Source of the DNA: Sclerodactyla briareus
Taxonomy: Eukaryota; Echinodermata; Holothuroidea; Dendrochirotida; Sclerodactylidae
DNA length: 64,000 nt
Assembly: GCA_026419785.1 (NCBI GenBank)
Contig: JAODTK010005800.1
Location: 186,001 to 250,000 of the forward strand
Direction of reading: 5' to 3'
Positions 12,300 to 23,590 of the stretch are shown piece after piece. The notes beneath the pieces were generated by a model, which worked only from the letters and a program-made list of their open reading frames with translations, was not told the DNA's origin and did no database searches. How positions within the stretch are numbered: the first letter of the stretch is position 1; each line of letters begins with the position of its first letter. The translations under genes were made by a program, and so were the position numbers.

Positions 12300-14240
12300 G
12301 GCAAGATTCTTTTTAAAAAACACAAACAAAAATAAAGTTGAAAATGTTACAGCCAAAAGATTTTTGTCCCCACGGACCTCAATTCACACACTATACCCCA
12401 ACCCAACCACCAAACCCAACCCCGCCCCGCCCCCTTTTCAGTTACTTCACGACGCTCCCCTGGAAGGTGAAGAACCCTGTGGTACGGTACAGGTCATTTA
12501 CGCGTACGTCACAGATATTGCCAAGCAGTGTTACAGTCCTACAATTCTACAAGCCCACCCTCGGGGGCATATTATTTGAGGTATACCAATTGCGTCAGTG
12601 TTCAGCGTGCCCGCATATTTTTTTTTTTCACTAGTACAAATTACAACAATTATTTGAAATATGTCACAACTGGAACAACGCCCCTGTGTTTCCAAAAACC
12701 AACTTCTAGATTATTATTTTACTTGATTTTGGCGATTGGATTATAAAAGAGCGATTTGCATCCTTACCTTGGAATTGAACCTCAACGCATGGAAGTGTGA
12801 AACAGTTGCACAAATTTACAGCGGTGATTTCGATGAAGCCGAACTTTGTCCTGAAATTGTGGACTGCATAATGCTGGGCTGAGCCAAGATGGGACACTGA
12901 CAGTGACATGAAACACCGGAGACACAAAGGGAACATTCAATTTTTTTGTGTTTTATGGGTACAATGTTTGCCCAATTTGCAAAGGGTTGTGTGCATATTT
13001 CTTGCAGTGAGCGTAATAGCAGCATCAGGCGAGCTGCGGTCATTCCACAAACTAAGCTTATTAAAAATGTCCTTCGGTCAACAATGTTCCAGGATCGAAT
13101 TAACAACTTGGCCATCATAAGTATTGTAACGTGAAATTCCTAGAGAGTTTGAACATGGACAACATGATTTGACAAGTTCTTGAGGCAAGACCTGAAGTTT
13201 TTTGGCCGCCTGTATGACATTGAAGTAAAACATGGCTTCACGGTTTCAGGTTTGGTGCCACTGAAGATAGAACACGTACTAGTCTCCTCATCCCCCCCAA
13301 AACGGAGAGATAAAAGGTAAATCGCGAGATGATGAATATGGGATGTAAGAGTAATGTAGCAAGTTTTCTGGTGCCAGCAGGTCAGTAGAACCCCTCCCAC
13401 AACCTTATTTCCGTACGCAGTTGATATCAAGGAAAATCTAATGGTGTGGGGGCGCAGATCAGATCTCTTGACCCACCCACAAACTACCCTCGTGACGGCC
13501 ACTGAACATAGGCCGTCATTTTTTCAAAACTATCAGTAGTCCTCGTGTATCCCTCGCAGCCTGTTTAGGTTCGGCTGCCTCAATTTTTTCATATCTAAGT
13601 CTAACAAGCGGCTCCTTTCCCCCCCTTTTGCGAGATGAGGCGAACGCCCTATGTGGATGGAACATGGGGCAGGTGAGAGTGAGATGGGGGTTACAAACCC
13701 CCCCCGCCCCCCCATCCTTCAAAAAGCTACTGAACGTTGTTGTAAAAAAAAAGTCATCGTTTGCAGCCGACCCATGTTTCAAGTGTGGAGGCTTCAGGCA
13801 GCATCCATCAATCATGTGATTAAACTAACATCGAAGCACGCAGTTTAATAGCGGTTTGTAATACAACATCGAGGGCAGTTAGTACTTTTGGGTTGCCACG
13901 GCAATATGTAACTTTGCAACTACGTGTCTTTGTGTCAAAAACACGAGCGGGAAGCTGGTATAGTGGGGAAAAAAGTACCCACCTCATACACTTTTGAGGC
14001 TACAACGGGGGGGGGGGGGGGGGCTTTAAATTATGGTGTATAAAATGCCCAGCTAGTCTCTAAGTGTATTATTTGCAGCTGGCAATAGCGCCGGACACAA
14101 TTTTAATTTGTAACGCGGTTTTTTTGACCCTCGTAACAGATTGATCCTATATTCAGTACTGCCTGAAATATAACAGCAAGGTATTTTTCCAGAACAGCCA
14201 GGTAACTGCCAAAAATGGTTCAGTTTTCATAAACTGGGTG
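12300..14240. other. Stretch without recognisable gene
   Basis: Several short overlapping ORFs (for example 13140-13502 minus and 13516-13815 minus) show no recognisable domain. C runs occur at about 13700-13713 and a G run at about 14007-14023. Confidence 0.45.
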
Positions 14241-14252
14241 GAGAAACATGCC

Positions 14253-14300
14253 CAGGGCCGCCGAGTGGGTGGACAGGGGACATCGGGGCCCAGAACTGTA
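14253..14300 (+). mobile_element. hAT-like terminus fragment
   Basis: CAGGGCCGCCGAGTGGGTGG followed by ACAGGGGAC resembles the CAGGG.CG.CGAG-type ends elsewhere in the window. No second terminus is assigned. Confidence 0.25.
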
Positions 14301-14479
14301 AGCCACATTGTTTGTGGAGCCCCGGCGGAAAGGACACTGCACATGTCGGGTACCAGGAAATGGATTAGCGGTTTCTGCAGAAGGTCTGCAGGGGCTTTCA
14401 AAATTTTGTTGAATGCTCCCAAACAGATTGTTATTACTCCTTTAGCAGCTGGGAAAGGCCCTGTCCCCCTTAAATGAGA

Positions 14480-16130
14480 AGCCCTAAGGTAGTTTCTGCA
14501 AAAAATCGCTTCGCAACAACAATATTGCGGCGCTCCACTGAACGGTCACATCCTAAGTGCATCCCCCCGTCAAAATAATATTGATTCTACCTGGACAAGG
14601 GCTCTCGACGTCCCTGCACATAGTCCCGGCAAATGTCATGGCAGTGGTCACAGCAGTTGGTCACATTAATGGTGTAAGGCTTATACAACATTGTTCCGTT
14701 TCAGACCAAACAAGACAATAAATATTGTGCATGAGAATTAATGCTGGTTGCAGTGTGGATTCAAATGTTAGGAGAGCATGCATGGACGGGCAACGGAGCA
14801 GATGGGCTGAGACAAACAACACCTGAACATTCAGGTGAGCACAGCGGCATCTGAAAGTTAGGGGCTCAGAGCATGGGAGGGGGCTCGTATAGCCGTGAAA
14901 TAGGTAAAAACTAGTGTGGCAAATATTAAAGCAGGGGAATTTCCCCGCAAAGTGGGGCTCACAACCCTCCATCTTTCTCCCGACCCTTTTCCTCCTAACA
15001 CCTTCACCCGAGCTCATGGCTGCGTTCCCGTACCGTGTTTAAAAAACATTTTGGTCAGTGTTTAAAAACTTTAATAATGTCAATCACAATGTCGGTATCG
15101 GGCAGGCTGCCCTATTGGATAATTGAAGCAAAGTCACACCAGTAACTGTGAGTTCCTCAACACCTCGAAAACTTTTTGCCAAACGTGTTAAATCATTTCT
15201 TTGAAATATGTCCAGAACAAAATCAGAAAAACAATTTCATTACCGTACTACTGATGACAACATTATCTAACTCAGTTCTAGACCTCATGAATGTCGCAGC
15301 ACAAAAAATATTGAACTGACCCCTTCCTCCTCTCTTCACCGTTAATTATGAGGTTAAAATACTATTGCCTGCCCGGTCTGGTCCCTAGTGACAAAAATAA
15401 GAAAATAAAAGGAGAAAAAGCCCCGCAACCGAGAGGTGAGATTTCGACACGCAAGAAAGTGTATGTATCTTCGCGCTAATCAATGTACCACGACACTGCT
15501 GACAGATACAGATGGTTAGAAATAGTGATTTCATCCTCGTCCGTATTTCACCATGTTCAACAAGGCCCTCCGCTTGTTTTGGGGCCGATTCTGTTCATTG
15601 CCCGTAGCATTTTTTGCATATCTGTGAACCTGGTGAACCACTCTTTTTGAAAGCCCCATTTTAGATGCACATAACACTGCAAATCAGGAGTATCTTTGTC
15701 ACTAGAGGTCGCCATCTTTCATTAGTGTTGCGAGTTAATCGTCTCGGTGATTGTAACAATTCATCTGACCTCATAATCGCCCCCTGATTGGTTGGAAGTG
15801 TTTTCGGCTGACATATCAGAAATTTCCGGAAATAACGAAAGTTTAAAACCTAAAAACTCATTCCTGTACGCATAGTTGGGCTTGTGAAACTTTGATGAAC
15901 ATTCCTAAAACTACACAGATACATTCACATATGCCCCAAATTATCGAGCTACCCCTTTTGGGGGGTCATACAGCAAAGCGATTCAGACCTTCGGCCCAAC
16001 TGCCTATTATGCTGGGATTCTATAGATGCGTATGCGTAGCCGGCTGGATTAGAAAATCACATCTTTACGGAAACGAACGTTTCTTTCAGAAGAGAAACAC
16101 TATAAGTATATGCGAAAGGACTAAAAAGGC
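14480..16130. other. Stretch without recognisable gene
   Basis: The open frame at 14661-15017 (minus) and smaller ones have no recognisable motif. No repeat structure seen. Confidence 0.45.
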
Positions 16131-16140
16131 CAGCAACGCA

Positions 16141-16406
16141 AGTATATTATCGTTGCTTTTCCTTTTAAGAGATATTCCATAGTAATTCATTCGCGCGGTG
16201 ATACGCATCTGCATACACATTGGTACATATTTGCTTATTCCGCCCTTCAGCGTTGTTTTGGCCTTCATTCTCATGTATATTATCGTTGTTTTGCTTTTTC
16301 AGGAAGATAGTCCATAGAATGCATTCGCGGTGATACGCATCTTCATAAGCATTGGTACATTTGCTTATTTCCCGAGTCCGGCCTATTCAGTGTCTGTGTT
16401 TGCCTT
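16141..16406 (+). repeat. Two-copy tandem repeat, 133-bp unit
   Basis: Unit 1 (16141-16273) and unit 2 (16274-16406) both start GTATATTATCGTTG and share TCCATAG, CATTCGCG.GGTGATACGCATCT, GGTACAT.TTGCTTATT and GCCTTCATTC in the same order. The copies differ by small indels. Function unknown. Confidence 0.8.
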
Positions 16407-16419
16407 CATTCATGAATTG

Positions 16420-17960
16420 GTTTGGCTTCTGCGGAACCGATATCTATCTTGCAACTGAATAAAACATTTCAAACACTAGCCCCACGCAACTCCGTTACAC
16501 GTAAATTCGCGACTATGTTGCCTTTCTTCACGTCGCATACGCATCTATGGAATCCTAGCCTGACTCCTGGGAGTTCCGGCCACGAATCGGATTAACTGCC
16601 ACTAGCTACTGCGTCTCTGACATCGTTCCCGATCGACTCCATAACAGTTTCTACAAAATCAAAAACACTTTTCGAGAATAACAGACTGATGCGATTGTGA
16701 ATATTCGTCATAACGCGGACTATCTCACGAGAATAGGCGAATGTTATACCGATTATGTAGATTTTTCGAGCAAGCCCTTGTGCCTATAGGCTTACAACAG
16801 ACGATGAATTGTCGACAATCGATTGCATTAAATCGATTTCATCACATTGCTTCAAGTCGCGATCCCGCGATTCCAACGGATGATTTCAGCTATCCCTTTC
16901 TAATATGAATTCGCGATGGTAATGTTTTCTTGTAATATTCCTTCGATCTGAAGTCAAGGTCTGAATTCTAAATTACCACCCTGGTATGCTGCGTATAATG
17001 AGTATTAGTCCATGGGTTACCAGTGCTCCTTCAATTAAACTTCATTAACATACATTTGCCCTGTGTTGAGGCAAGCTGTTCATTTGATACGGGGATTGAA
17101 TAATCGTTAGATAACGTTTAGAGTTAATGTGCCAGAGGATTGAAATGCAATACCAACGCAATTCGCTGTCGTTTGGAGTATCTCGCAAGTGGACATTCTC
17201 TCTCTTCAAATTTTTACATGAACATTGGGCAGCCATTGCCTCTTTCCATTAGTCCCAGCCAATATCAATAGCCCCCATGATCCATAGCGCATGATCGCAT
17301 GATTTCTGTTAAGGAAATGTTCTCTCAATTCACTCAAGGAACTATCACATTTTGTATATATCGAATTTGATAGTAGGGTACTTCCTAATCAACGAAAGAA
17401 TTTGCACTTTCGTTACTACATTGATTGGGGTTTTTTTCATTCCTTGTATCCAATTTATCAGTATCAGCCGCGCAATTATCCACTGTAACATCATTTATTT
17501 GAATGATGCTCATTTGCCAAGTCATTTCAATGTCATAACAGGCGCTCGACGGTGGACACGATTGAAGACGCGATGCACAACAATATGCAATTCCAACGAG
17601 AATTTACCTATTGTAGCTGACGCACATTGCGAGATTGGAAATCGTGATCACCACTCGAGGCAACATCCGCCACTAATTAAATTAAAATGAAATGTTCATT
17701 GTGAAACGTTTGAGCGTCAGCTTCTCAGGGCAGGGCGTGAATCCGCTAACATAACCTCATTCCCGAGGTTACAACTGAGCAGCGTCCCTTTGTATATATT
17801 ACAAAATACGACACGCGCTGCCGTGATTTGCAAATAGAGTTGCATTTCTATTCTGGGTTATTTTTCTACATATTTTTCGCATGAGGCCAAGGTATACACT
17901 TTCTATTTAATGGTCCTCAACTCTTGAAGCACTGTCTGCAACTGTTGCTGAATCCCTTAC
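16420..17960. other. Stretch without recognisable gene
   Basis: No family motif. The ORF at 17352-17690 is AT-rich and unsupported. This flanks copy B of the duplication and might be duplicated too, but the matching part of copy A would lie outside the window. Confidence 0.4.
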
Positions 17961-20568
17961 TGTAATATTCGAAAAGTCCTGGCATAATTAGAGGGTACTT
18001 TTTTTTTCCCTTTTGTTCTCATCTGACTGGGACTGGAAAGCCTAAGGCTACAAAATGGGACAGCACAAATGATAGACTTATTGGCTACATGTGGCGTGTC
18101 GACACTAATGGAATACATCATTCAGTCATTTGTAACTGTGTAATGCCTTTTGCTTCAAATATAGCATATTTTGTGCCTTTCATTCATGACTTCGAGACGA
18201 ACGTCATGTAAGACCACCCTCTGAACCCCATAGGACATAAATTATAACCGCGAGGCGGTCATCTAACATATGATTGCATATTGGATTTCTCGGAAGACTG
18301 CCGCAAGGTGGAACAACCATCCTGGTAGTACTTCTGTTTGGAAAATTATGAGATTCTCGCTGTTCGGTGGACTCGTTACGTTCATACAGGTATGAATAAA
18401 CATTATCTGCAGACCATTTATACAAAACCAGGCGGTCCCCGTTCATGACACCTGCGCTGTTTGCGTATTTAACATTAGGTCGATGATCACTGTTACATTT
18501 GTTTCCATAGGCATGTTCGGACCATGTGACAAATCCGATCCCAAAGAGCTACCGCTAGTCTTCTTATTTTCACATATCTTGACATTTTCTATTGCAACTA
18601 CCACTCCAAAACCGAGTTTTTTTTTTTTTTTTTTCGTAGTTGGGACACAAGGGTCCTGGATATGCATTGCATTGAAGTCTCGGACTGAACGAATTAAAAT
18701 ATGAAGAATATTATGAATAAAAGAATGATTCAGAGACATATATTTCCAAAAGGGAACGTTGCACTGGTGGAGGAGGAAAAAGTCAGTCTCCATGGAATGA
18801 TCATGAAATAGTACGGTATTACTGGGATCACAAACGACTGGATTACGTACGGGATCAATTAGTTGTATTCGGAAGAATCTCTCCTGTCAGTATTCAGTAT
18901 AATGTAGTAATAAAAAAAAGGTCATAGTTTTCCACTTTATAATTCAATCTGACATGCTTTGTGCCACTTCCTGGCCCGTAGGTGCCTTTGTGATATTAAT
19001 AATCAATAAATCCCTTCATACATCTCCATATGTTGCATATTTGATATGTAAGCAGAAATATGAAAATTGAGTCATCATCTTAAACGGGTTGATTTGAAAT
19101 ACCTATGAATCCTTTTCTCAGCGATGTGCCTTTCGGCAATACGACGCCTCTCTTCTTCAACTGATCCTATCCATGCTCTACTGATTCGGTATCATGATCA
19201 AATCCGAATTCAGAGAGTAATCAGAGAGTACTCTCCCCGGTTTTTTTGGTTTTCCTGTAAAACACGGAGTATGTCGGTGGTGCGGAAAAAACGTTTATAT
19301 AGTCCCAACCTTAGTCCCAATTGGACCATAGGGGAGTGCTTCCGTCTCGAAATCGTTGTTTCTCACAAGTATCAGTGAAGGGATTGTGTTGACTTTTCTC
19401 CATTGCACTGAATACTCAGCAGAGTAATGTTGTATCGATCACGACTCCGATTCTAATATCGAATCACTTAAATGAAATGCATTCCTCTCGGTCTTGCATG
19501 CTGTAATGTCGTAGGAGGTACATTAAAGTTCGATAATATCAGTCCTAGTGGATCAAACTGAATTCAAGTTGCAAACAATGATTTGCTCGCCCAAACACTT
19601 TTATATTCCCCCCGTCTCTCAGTGTCGGGCGTTAGTTGTGATTGTAAGACATGAAAGGGATTTTCCACCTGGAATGCACTTTTAGTCTAGAGTGAATGGA
19701 CTACTACCTAATCGATAAAATTTACCAACGACAGACTACGTTAGCGATATACCTTTCTTGAAGCATCAGGCGATAAATTGCATTGCTTCCACAATTCATT
19801 GGCGAATATAGGGTTGTTTGTTCCAATTGAATACTGTCCATCGATTCACGTCGTCAACAAGCAGCGGAAAGCTGTCATCAAAAATGAAAACAGTGTATGT
19901 AAATACGATGGGGAGTAAACAAAATGACGGTACTGTGCGGTTGTGTTCGCGTCTTCTTCCATTTAGCGGACGAATACCTCTTAATATGGCATACGAACGA
20001 AGTTGCGTACCTTACGATGAAACAATTGCAAAGGACCATTCGAAAGGCAAGAACAGAGATTTATTGTCCTTCGCCCAATCTGTTGTTTGCCGTACTTCAA
20101 GCCCCATATTTTTCTTGCTTCGCGTGACAAAACCGGATTTGCCCAAGCAAATATTCCGAACACTGGATTTGGTGGTGGAGGGGGGTGTGGGGGATGCAGC
20201 CATGCGAGTTGTTCGAATACGTATTTCATAAGTTAGGAAGCTAATTGGTCGTTAACGTTTTTGAGGGAGGAACCTCGTGTCGGCATTTTTACTATGTGAT
20301 TTTTCTGTTAGTTTGCACAGATACCGCATACAGCAGAATGATCATGATACTACTAAGTCCCGAGACTACGAAGCCGCTTCTCGGAGCTCAAACAATCGAC
20401 CCGGTTTAACATTCCATTTCATTACGCCCTCATGAACAGATGGAATAGTTTTCCGTCGACTGTATTCGGATTCTCTATAGAGCGGAATATATGTTGGTCA
20501 CTGACCTACTTCGTTTTAAAACCGTTCACTGTTTATTTCGATTGCCTTCAACCAAGTTTAAGTGCGTG

Positions 20569-21692
20569 CATGGGCGTCAACTGTGGGGAACGGGGGGCAT
20601 GTCCCCTCCACTTTCAAAGTGGGGGGGGGGATGTCATAATCGTTTGTTCCCCCACTTTTCCGGACCGTAATGAAAAATAATAGTCACATTCCCGATTTTG
20701 TATCACTCTAAACGGATTCAATTTTTTGTCTAACCAAACAATATTGCGTGGCAATTGTCTTATATCCACTAATTCCAGGTGCGACGCCAGGTGAAATTCT
20801 GGACCCCCCTAGGGCCGAAATGAAGGATTCCCCATGCTTATATGCCGGTGCTCGATTCTTAAAATCGAATAGCCCAAAGTTCATTATTTTTCAATTTTTC
20901 CGCGCAATGGCTTTATTTCTTCCAGGCGTTTGTAGGCTAAATATGCGCTGTAAAGCTTCGAATCATTCCGTTCACCCGATTAATTTCGGGAGCCTGTGGG
21001 CACCTCCCCCCCCCCCCCCCCAATGTTCTGTGATGAAAAATTCTAAATATTCGTTGTAAGCTTCTGAATCATTTCGTTTCATCGATTAATTTCAGAAGCC
21101 TTGGGGCAGGCCCTCCCCCCCCCCCCCAATTTTTTCTGTGATGAAAATTGCCGGGAAAATTCGTAGTGAAATTTGGGAAGGACGAAGCAAGGGAAAAAAT
21201 GCTGAATTTTTTGCAGTCTTCTCGATAAAATGCCGTAAAACATGCATTTTTTTTTTTCGCGCGCTCTCGCGCGCAGGTATTTCCATGTAACCGAATTGTC
21301 AAATTCTTCGGGTAACAAATTTTTTCTGCTCTCAATTGGAGTGGTCCCGTACGCCTATGGCTTTTCCTTGATCCCACATCAGAGACCGTTTGGTAGAACC
21401 CTGGATCCCACTCAAACATCCAGAGTAGAAAAGGTAACAAAAATACCATGTTGATTACTCGGTAAACATCTTAGTATGCCTAAGACAACTTCTTGTCTGT
21501 TTTTACTCAAATCACACATGTAGATGGGTGCTATTGAGCCTGGGCAGTGCCGTTTCGTCGATCTGGGGGTTATGAAAATCTGAAATTTCCATTGTACGCT
21601 CCGCGCCAAACCGATTGTGGCGCACCGCTATAGTGTCATTGCATTCATGTGTCCCTTCCCCCCTACTTTCCGAACCTCCGACCAAACCCCTT
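20569..21692. mobile_element. Non-autonomous insertion with 8-bp target duplication (hAT-like)
   Basis: AGTGCGTG occurs at 20561-20568 and again at 21693-21700, and exactly once at the matching point of copy A (about 2579-2586), where the flanks are joined directly. This filled-site/empty-site comparison defines an insertion of 1124 bp. An 8-bp duplication is the hallmark of hAT transposons. The left end starts CATGGGCGTCAACTG, followed by G runs, like other hAT-type ends. The right end, read inward, is AAGGGGTTTGG, so inverted repeats are weak. No transposase is encoded. It carries an internal tandem duplication and C/G homopolymers. Confidence 0.75.
20957..21150 (+). repeat. Tandem duplication inside the 20.6-21.7 kb insertion
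   Basis: Two units of about 95-100 bp. Each reads GTAA.GCTT, GAATCATT.CGTT, CGATTAATTTC, GAGCC or GAAGCC, then a C run of 12 or more, then TTCTGTGATGAAAA. They begin near 20952 and 21057. Confidence 0.8.
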
Positions 21693-22262
21693 AGTGCGTG
21701 TACCATATTGCTTAGCGTTAAACGCATATCTATTAATATTCTTCTCAGAACGTAAAGTGTCACACATGGTTACTCTTCAGACGCTTTTGAGATTGTCCAA
21801 GTCTCCTCAATGGCTGCGTCAGCTTGAATCACAATATTCCATGGCGAATTCGAATCGGAAATTCTTGAGTGAGAAGCGAAATGCATGGAGGCACGCTTTT
21901 GGATGAATATATTGCTGCGACTTGTTGTTTAATCACTCCACGCATATTAAAAAAATGATGTCATGGTAGCTGAGGGGGTAATGGGTTCCAGAGAAGTTAT
22001 CTTGGGGGTCCTCTTCAACAATTGAAGCTGGAGAAGAAATTGACAACTTCTGTGCCAACCGAAATAGCGTTATTATTCATGAATTATAAATACCACGTGC
22101 CTATGCAGAGAGTTGAGAGTGTGAAAGAGAATTTTATTAGAGGTTCATCAACGGACAAACTGTTCATTTCTCAGGATAATGCACGAACCGGGTTAATGCA
22201 AGGAGCGATAAACGAGAGCGCAGCCCGAATCATGCCAGTGATAACCATGCACCCGGGAAGGA

Positions 22263-22263
<1 letters not shown>

Positions 22264-22303
<40 letters not shown>

Positions 22304-22494
22304 TATTATATATATATATATCTATATATATATATATATCTATATATATATATATTATATATATATATATATAGATATATATATATATATATATATCATG
22401 GGGGGATCCCAGGCCCCGATCCCACTAAATAATCTGATCCACTATATCTATATATGATCCTTAATATATATCATATATATATATATATATATAG

Positions 22495-22525
<31 letters not shown>

Positions 22526-22543
22526 TATATATATATAATATAT

Positions 22544-22615
<72 letters not shown>

Positions 22616-22670
22616 TATATATATATATATATATATAGATATATATATATATAGATATATATATAGATCA
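22264..22670. repeat. (AT)n array with interrupted arms
   Basis: Two long AT blocks (22264-22396 and about 22440-22668) are separated by about 45 bp of unique sequence. The sequences after each block are related: GGGGGGATCCCAGG then CGATCCCACTA at about 22401, and GGGGGTATCCAGTC then CGATCCCACTA at about 22670. A repeat unit with an AT core therefore seems to have been duplicated. ORFs made of Tyr/Ile repeats here are not genes. Confidence 0.9.
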
Positions 22671-22949
22671 GGGGGTATCCAGTCTCCGATCCCACTATAT
22701 TCTGATCAAGAACCCCTGTCCACTGCCTATAGACAACCTCCGTAACCTAAGGTCAAAGTCGTTCGGGGTCGGCCCGCCCCCATCGGGTCCGTGCCCAACA
22801 GGGCATATTTCATGGTAAGGTGGCAGATGCATGGATGGGTAAGCGTCCTGTGACCCCGTCACGCTGGACGGTACTTGGTCACCAAGCCTCCGGTATTAGC
22901 CTGACACCCGGGGCGATTGGATCGACTCAGAAAACGTTGTATATCTCTC

Positions 22950-23110
22950 TACTGTTCGAAATTCCCACAGAATCACCTATGGTTAGGGAAACCAGCACAA
23001 TTCATGGTCCCGCCTTCACAATCAACAAATCCAGCAAACAGAAAACCCAGGATTCCCTGTGGCCGAGCATTTCAATCTCCCCAACCATGACATATCCGAT
23101 ACTAGGTTCG
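22950..23110 (-). pseudogene. Immunoglobulin-domain-like fragment
   Basis: On the minus strand near 23095-23045 the frame reads LKCSATGNPGF and then a Trp eleven residues after the Cys. This is the B-to-C strand signature of an I-set Ig domain (Cys, x10-14, Trp, with ATGNP). Just after it, in another frame, FVDCEGGTMN resembles the usual DG turn, so a frameshift is implied. The second conserved Cys (DxGxYxC) was not found and no splice sites were assigned. It could be an exon relic of a receptor-like gene or chance. Confidence 0.25.
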
Positions 23111-23415
23111 TAAATCTATATGGCACTTCAGCTCGGCCCCAAGAACGAGTAATAGGAACTGGACAAACAAATACTACGCTTTTGAATACACATCCTTACG
23201 TTTGAATAGACGCACCCATGCCAAGAAGAAGCCCTACCAGCTTAGGGGTGAGGCTGTGTAAGGTGCAGTATATATGCTATTCATTATTGCAACTGCAGAA
23301 AGAGTGGAGTCAACACTGGAACAAAATATTTTTGGCTACCGATTATTTTGTTCGATAATTCAAGTTGGAAATGCATTACCATCTTTGCCGGATTTTCTTT
23401 ATTCTCAATAATAAA

Positions 23416-23492
23416 TACATATATATATATATATATATATATCATATATATCTATATACTATATATATTATGATATATATTATATATATATC

Positions 23493-23533
<41 letters not shown>

Positions 23534-23590
23534 TATATATATATTATATATAACTAATTATAATTATATTATATTATATTATGGCTGGCC
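23416..23590. repeat. (AT)n array
   Basis: Nearly pure AT dinucleotide sequence ending in AATTATATT-type degeneracy. It abuts the low-coordinate end of the Penelope-like relic and may have replaced its 3' part. Confidence 0.9.

Larger units (their letters stand above)
17970..22262. repeat. Large direct duplication, copy B
   Basis: Aligns with 1-3088 in the same orientation (anchors listed under copy A). It is longer because of a 1.1-kb insertion at 20569-21692 and smaller insertions near 19190-19250 and 19625-19690. Copy A in turn has about 90 extra bases near 1690-1790. Homology stops at the AT array starting at 22264. The two copies are about 18 kb apart, start to start. Copy B has no open frame that copy A also keeps. 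Confidence 0.85.
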
